This document shows positions 57,198 to 64,000 of a stretch of DNA of 64,000 nt, in pieces; position 1 is the stretch's first letter, and each line of letters begins with the position of its first letter. A program made the translations under genes and the position numbers. Source of the stretch: Sagittula sp. P11. GTDB taxonomy: Bacteria; Pseudomonadota; Alphaproteobacteria; Rhodobacterales; Rhodobacteraceae. The DNA lies in NCBI RefSeq assembly GCF_002814095.1, contig NZ_CP021913.1, positions 310,001 through 374,000 on the forward strand, in the 5' to 3' direction. The notes under the pieces were generated by a model. That model was not told where the DNA came from. It saw only the letters and a program-made list of their open reading frames with translations, and made no database searches.

Positions 57198-58172
57198 ATG
57201 TTCGATACCTGGGTGCCACTCATTGCGGGGCTTGTGCTTCTCGTGATCGGGGGAGAGTTGTTGGTGCGCGGCGCCGTTCAGGCCGCGGAACGGATCGGGA
57301 TATCGCCGCTTGTCATCGGCCTGACACTGGTGGGATTCGGCACCTCGATGCCGGAACTCGTCACCTCGGTGCAGGCCGGGCTGAGCGGATCGCCGGGCAT
57401 CGCCTATGGCAACATCGTCGGCTCCAACATCGCCAACATCCTGCTGATCGCAGGCATCTCGGCGCTGATCTGCCCGGTCATCGTGGCGCGCTCCGCGCTG
57501 CGCCGCGACGCCATGGCGATGCTGCTGGTGGCCGTGCTCTTTGCCGTGCTCGCCGTTCTCGTGCCGATGGGGCGGATCGTCGGTGCGGCGCTTGTCGCGG
57601 CCCTCGTGCTTTATATCGCCTTCGTCATCCAGCAGGAGCGCACCGGCCCCGGCGGCGGCGCGATCCACGACAAGAGCCTCGCCCTGGCGGAGGCCGATCC
57701 GGGCCTTGCACCGCCGCACCCCGCAAGACACCTCGCCATCCCGCTGCTCATCGCCCTGGGCGGGCTGGTGATCGTGGTGGCGGGCGGCTCGCTCCTGGTG
57801 AACGGCGCGGTGGCGCTGGCGCGCGGATTCGGCGTGTCCGAGACGGTGATCGGCCTGACCATCGTGGCAGTGGGCACCTCGATGCCCGAACTCGTCACCT
57901 CGGTCATCGCCGCTTTGAAGCGGCAGGGCGACGTGGCCTTCGGCAACGTGGTGGGATCGAACATCTACAACATCCTCGGGATCGGCGGCACCACCGCGCT
58001 GATCGCGCCCTCGCAGGTGCCGTCCGAGATCGCCGGGTTCGATGCGCCGCTCATGGTCGGCGTGTCCGTCCTGCTGGTGATCTTCGCGGCAACCGGCCTC
58101 AGAATCGCGCGGCGCGAAGGCGCGGTGCTGGTCGCGGGCTATGCCGCCTATATCTGGATGCTCTGGCCCTGA
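57198..58172 (+). CDS. calcium/sodium antiporter, CaCA family (YrbG-like)
   Basis: 324 residues with two homologous five-helix halves, each carrying the alpha-repeat signature: GFGTSMPELVTSVQAG with GNIVGSNIANIL in the first, and AVGTSMPELVTSVIAA with GNVVGSNIYNILG in the second. These are the cation-binding motifs of K+-independent Ca2+/Na+ exchangers. Inner-membrane. GGAGG lies about five to ten bases before the ATG. A bidirectional hairpin lies between this gene and hppD. Confidence 0.95.
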   Translation: MFDTWVPLIAGLVLLVIGGELLVRGAVQAAERIGISPLVIGLTLVGFGTSMPELVTSVQAGLSGSPGIAYGNIVGSNIANILLIAGISALICPVIVARSALRRDAMAMLLVAVLFAVLAVLVPMGRIVGAALVAALVLYIAFVIQQERTGPGGGAIHDKSLALAEADPGLAPPHPARHLAIPLLIALGGLVIVVAGGSLLVNGAVALARGFGVSETVIGLTIVAVGTSMPELVTSVIAALKRQGDVAFGNVVGSNIYNILGIGGTTALIAPSQVPSEIAGFDAPLMVGVSVLLVIFAATGLRIARREGAVLVAGYAAYIWMLWP

Positions 58173-58199
58173 CGCGCCCCCCGGCCGGGACCAAAGAAG

Positions 58200-58223
58200 A
58201 AGGGCGCCGCGAACGGCGCCCTT
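58200..58223 (-). terminator. terminator between antiporter and hppD
   Basis: Perfect 10-bp stem AAGGGCGCCG (58200-58209) / CGGCGCCCTT (58214-58223) with loop CGAA. On the minus strand it is followed by CTTCTTT, so it is a better terminator for hppD than for the antiporter gene. Confidence 0.7.
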
Positions 58224-58277
58224 CCCCCTCTCCTCCCTGGGTCGTCTTGTTCGGGCGCACGCGCGCCCCGGGACCGA

Positions 58278-59372
58278 TCATTCCGCGGCGATTTCGCCGT
58301 TCTCGATCTGCTCCCGTTCGATCGACTCGAAGAGCGCCTTGAAGTTGCCCTCGCCAAAGCCGTCGTCGCCCTTGCGCTGAATGAACTCGAAGAAGATCGG
58401 TCCGATCACCGTCTTCGAGAAGATCTGCAAGAGGATGCGCGTCTCGCCCCCGTCGACCACGCCTTCGCCGTCGATCAGGATGCCGTGTTTCTTCATCCGG
58501 TCCATCGGCTCGTCATGGCCCTGAACGCGGTCGTAGGACAGGTCGTAGTAGGTGTCCGGCGGCCCCGGCATGAACTTCAGGCCGTTGTCGGCAATCGCGT
58601 CGGTCGCGTCGTAGATGTCGCGCGCGCCCACGGCGATGTGCTGGATGCCCTCGCCCTTGTACTTCTTCAGGTAGGCCACGATCTGCCCGGTCTCGCCCCG
58701 GTCCTCGTTGATCGGGATGCGGATGCGGCCGCAGGGCGAGGTCAGCGCGCGGCTCAGCAGACCGGTGTACTTGCCCTCGATGTCGAAGAACCGGATCTCG
58801 CGGAAATTGAACAGGTCGCCGTAGAACCGGAACCACGTGTCCATGTTGCCCTTGAACACGTTGTGCGTCAGGTGGTCGAGATAGTAGAACCCCACGCCCT
58901 TCGGCTTCGACTGGGCGATCCAGTCGAATTCCTCGTTGTAGGGCGAGGTGTCGTAATACTGGTCGGTGAAGTACAGGAGCGACCCGCCGATGCCCTTGAT
59001 CGCGGGCCAGTCGACGGTCTTGTCGGTGCCCTCGTAAGGCTCCGCCCCCTTGGCCACCGCGTGTTCAAACGCCTTCTGCGCGTCGACCACGCGCCACGCC
59101 ATCGACGGCGCACAGGGGCCGTGCTCTTCCACGAACCGGGCGGCAAAGCTGTCGGGGTCGGCGTTCAGAACGTAGGTGATGTCACCCTGCTGCCAAAGCT
59201 CCACCCGCTTCGTCTTGTGGTTGGCGACGTGCTCATACCCCATGCGGCGGAAAAGCGTGCGCAGCTCTTCCGGATCGGGATGGGCAAATTCGACGAATTC
59301 GAAGCCGTCGGTGCCAGCCGGGTTCTCGGCGGTGATGGTGGACTGCGGTGCGTCGTGCGGGAAAGGTCCCAT
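58278..59372 (-). CDS. hppD: 4-hydroxyphenylpyruvate dioxygenase
   Basis: 364 residues from ATG 59372 (AGGAGG upstream). Converts 4-hydroxyphenylpyruvate to homogentisate in tyrosine degradation. The iron ligands are His167 (YYLDHLTHNV), His245 (IQHIAVGARD) and Glu329 (FFEFIQRKG), matching the 2-His-1-Glu triad of HPPD. FVEFAHPDPEELRTLFRRMGY marks the N-terminal domain. An Lrp-family regulator is divergently transcribed from the same 128-base gap, a usual arrangement for aromatic amino acid degradation. Confidence 0.97.
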   Translation of the reverse strand: MGPFPHDAPQSTITAENPAGTDGFEFVEFAHPDPEELRTLFRRMGYEHVANHKTKRVELWQQGDITYVLNADPDSFAARFVEEHGPCAPSMAWRVVDAQKAFEHAVAKGAEPYEGTDKTVDWPAIKGIGGSLLYFTDQYYDTSPYNEEFDWIAQSKPKGVGFYYLDHLTHNVFKGNMDTWFRFYGDLFNFREIRFFDIEGKYTGLLSRALTSPCGRIRIPINEDRGETGQIVAYLKKYKGEGIQHIAVGARDIYDATDAIADNGLKFMPGPPDTYYDLSYDRVQGHDEPMDRMKKHGILIDGEGVVDGGETRILLQIFSKTVIGPIFFEFIQRKGDDGFGEGNFKALFESIEREQIENGEIAAE

Positions 59373-59383
59373 GGTGTCCTCCT

Positions 59384-59490
59384 GTTCGTGCGTATTTCTG
59401 TTTCCTGCCCCCAGTATGCCTTTACCGGCGCGCGGCTTGCGCGCATTCTTCGCCCTAATGGAACGCTGCACGCGCAGGATTCGCACGAAC
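59384..59490. promoter_or_regulatory. inverted repeat at the hppD/lrp divergent promoter
   Basis: GTTCGTGCG (59384-59392) and CGCACGAAC (59482-59490) are perfect 9-base inverted repeats separated by 89 bases, each beside one gene's ribosome-binding site. A third GCACGAA lies at 59503-59509, inside the first codons of the regulator. Candidate operators of the Lrp-family protein. Confidence 0.45.
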
Positions 59491-59500
59491 CGGAGGAAAC

Positions 59501-59977
59501 ATGCACGAAAACCGCGCCAATCTGGACCAGACCGACATCGCCCTGCTGGAACGGCTGCAGACCCGCGGGCAGGCCACCGCGCAGGAACTGGGCGAGGCGC
59601 TGAACCTGTCGGCCAGCCAGGCCGGGCGGCGGCGGCAGCGGCTGGAGGAGACCGGCGTGATCCGCGGCTACCGCGCGACGCTCGACCCGGCGCGGCTGGG
59701 GCTCGACGTGCAGGCCTTCATACAGGTGCAACTGGCCCGCCACGGCGCCGAGGAAGGCGCGGCCTTTGCCCGGCTCCTGCGCACCCGGTCCGAGATCACA
59801 TCCGCCTGGACCATGACCGGTGAGGCCGACTACCTCCTGCGGGTCTACTGCTCCGACCTGCCCGCGCTCAACACGCTGATCCACGAGGTTCTGCTGGCGC
59901 ACCCCGTGGTCTCGCGCGTGCACAGCCAGATCGTCATGGACCAGCCCAAGGCCGACGCGCCCCTGCCCATCGGCTGA
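59501..59977 (+). CDS. Lrp/AsnC family transcriptional regulator
   Basis: 158 residues. N-terminal winged helix-turn-helix (LDQTDIALLERLQTRGQATAQELGEALNLS, SASQAGRRRQRLEETGVIRGY) and C-terminal RAM/ligand-binding domain (AFIQVQLARHG, ITSAWTMTGEADYLLRVYC, HPVVSRVHSQIVMD). Lrp-type proteins form octamers and sense amino acids. Divergent from hppD, so it probably controls tyrosine or phenylalanine catabolism. GGAGGAAAC directly precedes the ATG. Confidence 0.93.
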   Translation: MHENRANLDQTDIALLERLQTRGQATAQELGEALNLSASQAGRRRQRLEETGVIRGYRATLDPARLGLDVQAFIQVQLARHGAEEGAAFARLLRTRSEITSAWTMTGEADYLLRVYCSDLPALNTLIHEVLLAHPVVSRVHSQIVMDQPKADAPLPIG

Positions 59978-60164
59978 GGCAGGGCACCTCCGACAGGCCT
60001 TCCGCGCCCCCTCATCACAACGCAACAGCGCCCCATTGACGGCATCGCGAACCCGGCGTATCCGCCGCTCCGCACGGACCCCGATCCGTGAGACTCGTGC
60101 CGTCCGCCGCGTGCCCGTCCCTGAAGGATGCGGGAAACAAGCGGGCCCTATGAAGTGACAAGGA

Positions 60165-61115
60165 ATGACCGGAGTTCTCTTCTCCTCCGGCGTGCCCGCG
60201 GCCGACAGCCGCGCCGGTTTCGCCGAAAACATGGCGTATCTGGGCGACCTGCCCGCCGCCATCGACATCCTCGAACAGGCGCTTGCGCTTGCCCCTGACT
60301 GGGCTGCCGGATGGTTTCGCCTGGGCGAGTACCTGAAGGCCGCGGGCGACCTCCCCGCCGCCGCCGAGGCCTGGACCCGGGCGGTCGAGGCCGACCCGAC
60401 CGACCCGCTGGGCGCGGGCATCAACCGCGACCTCGCGCGCGACGTGCCGATCACCGAAACCTTGCCCCCGGCCTTCGTCGAACTGCTCTTCGACCAGTAC
60501 GCGCCGCGCTTCGAACGCTCCCTGCGCGACCGGCTCGCCTATCGCGGGCCGGAGGTGGTGCTTGCCGCGCTGAAGGCCGCCGGGCTGGACCGGGCAGACC
60601 ATGCGCTGGACCTCGGCTGCGGCACCGGCCTGATGGGCGAGCTGCTCCGGCCGCACGTGGCGCGGCTCGACGGGTTGGACCTGTCGCAGCACATGCTGAA
60701 CGAGGCGGAGGCCAAGGGCCTCTATGACCACCTCGAAAAGCAGGACATCGCCACGCTGGACCGGCGCCCGGACCGCTATGACCTGATCGTCGCGGCGGAT
60801 GTGTTCAACTATCTCGGCGCGCTCGAACAGCCGGTGGCCTGGGCGGTCGATGCCCTGCGGCCCGGAGGGCTCTTCGCCTTCACCGTGGAACTGGGCGACG
60901 CCCCCGTCCTGCTGCGCGAAACCCGGCGCTTTGCCCATTCCCGCGACTACGTCGAGACGCTGCTGAAGGATGCGGGCCTGACCATCGCCCATATGGCCGA
61001 GGTCGTCCTGCGCGAAGATCGCGGCGAAGCGGTGCACGGGCTGACCGTGGCCGTCCGGCGCGGGATGCCTTTGGGCCACGCCACCGACGGATCGGAACTG
61101 GCGACCGCCGGCTGA
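60165..61115 (+). CDS. TPR-containing class I SAM-dependent methyltransferase
   Basis: 316 residues. The N-terminal 100 residues contain TPR-like repeats (NMAYLGDLPAAIDILEQALAL, FRLGEYLKAAGDLPAAAEAW, TRAVEADPTDP). The C-terminal part is a Rossmann methyltransferase: HALDLGCGTGLMGELL (motif I), LDGLDLSQHMLNEA, YDLIVAADVFNYLG and ALRPGGLFAFTVE. The combination resembles NDUFAF5/UbiE-like putative methyltransferases; substrate unknown. AAGGA directly abuts the ATG, so the ribosome-binding site is unusually close. Convergent with pyc. Confidence 0.88.
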   Translation: MTGVLFSSGVPAADSRAGFAENMAYLGDLPAAIDILEQALALAPDWAAGWFRLGEYLKAAGDLPAAAEAWTRAVEADPTDPLGAGINRDLARDVPITETLPPAFVELLFDQYAPRFERSLRDRLAYRGPEVVLAALKAAGLDRADHALDLGCGTGLMGELLRPHVARLDGLDLSQHMLNEAEAKGLYDHLEKQDIATLDRRPDRYDLIVAADVFNYLGALEQPVAWAVDALRPGGLFAFTVELGDAPVLLRETRRFAHSRDYVETLLKDAGLTIAHMAEVVLREDRGEAVHGLTVAVRRGMPLGHATDGSELATAG

Positions 61116-61149
61116 CCCGCCGCCCCGGGGGCTACGACATACCCATGAA

Positions 61150-61179
61150 AAGGGCGCGGAGGTGCTCCCCCGCGCCCTT
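61150..61179. terminator. bidirectional terminator between methyltransferase and pyc
   Basis: AAGGGCGCGG (61150-61159) / CCGCGCCCTT (61170-61179), perfect 10-bp stem with a 10-base loop. On the minus strand TTTT overlaps the end of the stem; on the plus strand CCCTTTTC follows. Confidence 0.75.
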
Positions 61180-61206
61180 CCCTTTTCTGGCCCCTAAGGG
61201 CCCGGA

Positions 61207-64000
61207 TCACTCCATTTCGACCAGCAGGTCCTTGGCGTCGATCTGTGCGCCCGCGGCGACATGCACGGCCTTCACCGTGCCGTCGCGTTCGGCGTGCATC
61301 CCCGATTCCATCTTCATCGCCTCGATGGTCAGCAACAGGTCGCCTGTCTTGACCTTGTCGCCCGCCTTCACGACGATGGAGGACACCACCCCCGGCATCG
61401 GCGCACCGATGTGGTTGGGGTTGCCGACCTCCGCCTTGGGCTTTGCGCCACCGGCCGCCTTGGCCTTGCGGTCGGGCACGCGGATGGTGCGCGGCTGGCC
61501 GTTCAGTTCGAAGAACACCCGCACCTCGCCATCGTCCTGCGTGCCGCCCACCGCCTGCAGCCGGATCTCCAGCGTCTTGCCGGGGTCGATCTCGGCGGTG
61601 ATCTCCTCGCTGGGCTCCATGCCGTAGAAGAAGGTCCGCGTCGGCAGCACCCGCACCGGGCCGTAGGTCTCGTGGCGCGCGGCATATTCGGTGAAGACCT
61701 TGGGGTACATCAGGTAGCCGTTCAGATCCTCGTCGTCGAACTCCACGCCTTCGATGGTCTTCTCCAGCTCGGCGCGTTTCTCGGCGATGTCGACCGGCGC
61801 CGCCTTCAGGCCCGGACGCTCGGTGAAGGGCTTCTCGTCCTTCAGGATCTTCTTCTGGATCTTCTTCGGCCAGCCGCCCGGGGGCTGCCCGAGGTTGCCC
61901 TTCATCATGTCGATGACCGAATCCGGGAAGCTCAGGTCGGTCTTCGGGTCCTCGACCTGTTCGCGCGTCAGGCCCTGGCTGACCATCATCAGCGCCATGT
62001 CCCCCACGACCTTCGAGGACGGCGTGACCTTCACGATGTCGCCGAACATCTGGTTCACGTCGGCATAGGTCTGGGCGACCTCGTGCCAGCGCTCCTCCAG
62101 CCCCAGGCTGCGCGCCTGAGCCTTCAGGTTGGTGAACTGCCCGCCCGGCATCTCGTGGAGGTAGACCTCCGAAGCCGGGGCCTGCATGCCGCTCTCGAAC
62201 GCCGCGTACTGGCCCCGCACCGCCTCCCAATAGTTGGAGATCGCGCGGATCGCCGCCATGTCGAGGCCGGTGTCCCGCTCGGTAAAGCGCAGCGCCTCGA
62301 CCACCGACCCCAGCGTCGGCTGCGAGGTGTTGCCCGACAGCGCGTCCATCGCGGCATCGACACAGTCCACACCGGCGCGCGACGCCTCCATGATCGTGGC
62401 AATCGCCGCGCCCGAGGTGTCGTGCGTGTGGAAGTGGACCGGCAGACCGACCTCTTCCTTCAGTGTCTTGACCAGCGTGTAGGCGGCATTGGCCTTCAGG
62501 AGGCCCGCCATGTCCTTCAGACCCAGCACATGCGCGCCCGCGTCCCGCAGCTCCTTCGCCATGGAGACGTAGTACTTCAGGTCGTACTTCGACCGGTCCG
62601 GGTCCAGCATGTCGCCGGTGTAGCAGACCGTCCCTTCGAGGATCTTGCCCGACTCCAGAACCGCGTCCATCGCGACGCGCATGTTCTCCACCCAGTTCAG
62701 AGAATCGAACACGCGGAACACGTCGACGCCGGTTTCCGCCGCCTGCTTGACGAAGAACTGCACTACGTTGTCGGGGTAGTTGGTGTAGCCCACCCCGTTC
62801 GCGCCGCGCAGCAGCATCTGCGTCAGCAGGTTGGGCATCCGCGCGCGCAGGTCGCGCAGGCGCTGCCACGGGCATTCCTGCAGGAAGCGGTAGGCCACGT
62901 CGAAGGTCGCCCCGCCCCAGCACTCCATCGAGAAGAGCTGCGGCAGGTTGTGGGCATAGGCGGGCGCCACGCCGATCATGTCGATCGAACGCATCCGCGT
63001 CGCCAGAAGCGACTGGTGGCCGTCGCGCATCGTGGTGTCTGTGATCAGAAGCTGCTTCTGCTCCAGCATCCAGTCGGCAACCGCCTTCGGGCCCTTCTCC
63101 TCCAGCAGCGTCTTGGTCCCCGGCGCGGGCGCATCGGCGCGCAGCTTCGGCGGCTTCGCGGGCTTCAGGTCCGGATGCGGCGTCGCGCGGCCCTGCACCT
63201 CCGGATGACCGTTCACCGTGATGTCGGCGATGTAGGTCAGCACCTTGGTGCCCCGGTCGCGGCGCTTCTGGAAGTCGAACAGCTCCGGCGTCGTGTCGAT
63301 GAACTTCGTCGTGTACTGGTTGTTCAGGAACGTCGGGTGTTTCAGCAGGTTGATGACGAACTCGATGTTCGTGGTCACGCCGCGGATGCGGAACTCGCGC
63401 AGCGCGCGGTCCATCCGCTTGATCGCCTTCTCCGGCGTCGGCGCCTTGGCCGTCACCTTCACCAGCAGCGAATCGTAGTAGCGCGTGATGACCCCGCCCG
63501 CATAGGCCGTGCCGCCGTCCAGGCGGATGCCCATGCCGGTCGCGCTCCGGTAGGCGGTGATGCGGCCGTAGTCGGGGATGAAGTTGTTGGTCGGGTCCTC
63601 GGTGGTGATCCGGGTCTGCAGCGCGTGGCCGGTCAGGCGCACGTCGTACTGCGATGCCTTGCCCGTCGCCTCGGACAGCGACTTGCCCTCCGCGATCAGG
63701 ATCTGCGCCTGCACGATGTCGATGCCGGTGACTTCCTCGGTGACCGTGTGTTCCACCTGCACGCGCGGGTTCACCTCGATGAAGTAGAAGGACCCGGTGT
63801 CCATATCCATCAGGAACTCGACCGTGCCCGCGCATTCATAGTTCACATGAGCGCAGATCTTGCGGCCCAGTTCGCAGATCTCCTCGCGCTGTGCCTCGCT
63901 CAGGTAAGGCGCGGGCGCGCGCTCGACGACTTTCTGGTTGCGGCGCTGGACCGAACAGTCGCGTTCATAGAGGTGGTAGATGTTGCCCTGCTTGTCGCCG
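61207..64000 (-). CDS. pyc: pyruvate carboxylase, 5' end (N-terminus) missing
   Basis: Biotin-dependent enzyme making oxaloacetate from pyruvate, an anaplerotic step. About 931 residues are visible; the frame runs off the right edge, so the N-terminal part of the biotin carboxylase domain (about 215 residues) is missing. Visible domains in order: end of biotin carboxylase (RDCSVQRRNQKVVE, FIEVNPRVQVEHTVTEEV), carboxyltransferase TIM barrel (TDTTMRDGHQSLLATRMR, MECWGGATFDVAYRFL, GLKDMAGLL with the likely carbamylated lysine), allosteric/PC-tetramerisation region, and a C-terminal biotinyl domain with EAMKMES about 35 residues from the end. Convergent with the methyltransferase. Confidence 0.97.
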   Translation of the reverse strand, partial: GDKQGNIYHLYERDCSVQRRNQKVVERAPAPYLSEAQREEICELGRKICAHVNYECAGTVEFLMDMDTGSFYFIEVNPRVQVEHTVTEEVTGIDIVQAQILIAEGKSLSEATGKASQYDVRLTGHALQTRITTEDPTNNFIPDYGRITAYRSATGMGIRLDGGTAYAGGVITRYYDSLLVKVTAKAPTPEKAIKRMDRALREFRIRGVTTNIEFVINLLKHPTFLNNQYTTKFIDTTPELFDFQKRRDRGTKVLTYIADITVNGHPEVQGRATPHPDLKPAKPPKLRADAPAPGTKTLLEEKGPKAVADWMLEQKQLLITDTTMRDGHQSLLATRMRSIDMIGVAPAYAHNLPQLFSMECWGGATFDVAYRFLQECPWQRLRDLRARMPNLLTQMLLRGANGVGYTNYPDNVVQFFVKQAAETGVDVFRVFDSLNWVENMRVAMDAVLESGKILEGTVCYTGDMLDPDRSKYDLKYYVSMAKELRDAGAHVLGLKDMAGLLKANAAYTLVKTLKEEVGLPVHFHTHDTSGAAIATIMEASRAGVDCVDAAMDALSGNTSQPTLGSVVEALRFTERDTGLDMAAIRAISNYWEAVRGQYAAFESGMQAPASEVYLHEMPGGQFTNLKAQARSLGLEERWHEVAQTYADVNQMFGDIVKVTPSSKVVGDMALMMVSQGLTREQVEDPKTDLSFPDSVIDMMKGNLGQPPGGWPKKIQKKILKDEKPFTERPGLKAAPVDIAEKRAELEKTIEGVEFDDEDLNGYLMYPKVFTEYAARHETYGPVRVLPTRTFFYGMEPSEEITAEIDPGKTLEIRLQAVGGTQDDGEVRVFFELNGQPRTIRVPDRKAKAAGGAKPKAEVGNPNHIGAPMPGVVSSIVVKAGDKVKTGDLLLTIEAMKMESGMHAERDGTVKAVHVAAGAQIDAKDLLVEME

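Overview
The window is one continuous piece of a high-GC alphaproteobacterial chromosome, most likely from the Roseobacter group of the Rhodobacterales. Reasons: the short prolyl-tRNA synthetase without an editing insertion, the folB-folP-glmM order, an HdaA-type DnaA homolog, the propionyl-CoA carboxylase/methylmalonyl-CoA mutase locus with a ScfR/PccR-type regulator, and several small families (DUF2937, DUF4174, DUF6497) common in that order. There are no rRNA or tRNA genes, CRISPR arrays, prophage genes, transposases or plasmid functions. Both ends cut a gene: glyS on the left and pyc on the right.

Layout. 1-12.7 kb: glyS, a PPDK-like PEP protein with an altered ATP-grasp site, a secreted SleB-type hydrolase, folB-folP-glmM, then DUF2937, proS and an AEC permease on the minus strand. 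12.6-24.6 kb: a LuxR-type regulator, an AI-2E-type permease translationally coupled to hdaA, ppk1, three tandem flagellin genes, and ppx. The flagellins sit between ppk1 and ppx, genes that are often neighbours. Their leaders share a small hairpin whose stem covaries, and two of the three promoters share a CtrA-like block. 24.6-29.3 kb: a secreted protein, an endonuclease/exonuclease/phosphatase, a DjlA-like co-chaperone, a GNAT and a VOC protein, and nhaA.

29.6-43.7 kb is the propionate region: scpA (methylmalonyl-CoA mutase), pccA, pccB and the regulator scfR/pccR, with an MFS exporter between pccB and the regulator. Small secreted or lipid-anchored proteins lie between the catabolic genes, including a 47-residue lipoprotein. 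TTGCAAA boxes stand upstream of both pccB and the regulator. 43.7-47 kb: gatC-gatA followed by an excalibur lipoprotein and an N-acetylmuramoyl-L-alanine amidase. 47-53 kb: a UPF0173 hydrolase, a GT-A-like protein, a BNR/YCF48-type beta-propeller, metY and a SIMPL protein. 53-64 kb: a 1206-residue membrane protein joining a PilM/GspL-like N-terminus to a PilP/GspC-like C-terminus, a CaCA antiporter, hppD divergent from an Lrp-family regulator, a TPR-methyltransferase, and pyruvate carboxylase.

The strongest physiological theme is C3 metabolism. Propionyl-CoA is carboxylated by PccAB and rearranged by ScpA to succinyl-CoA under the acyl-CoA-responsive regulator, while pyruvate carboxylase and the PPDK-like protein act at the pyruvate/PEP/oxaloacetate node. 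The most unusual signals are the flagellin leader hairpin and promoter block, the PilM-PilP type fusion, the PPDK-like protein, and the C-terminal domain of FolB. All calls come from reading the sequence; no database search was run.
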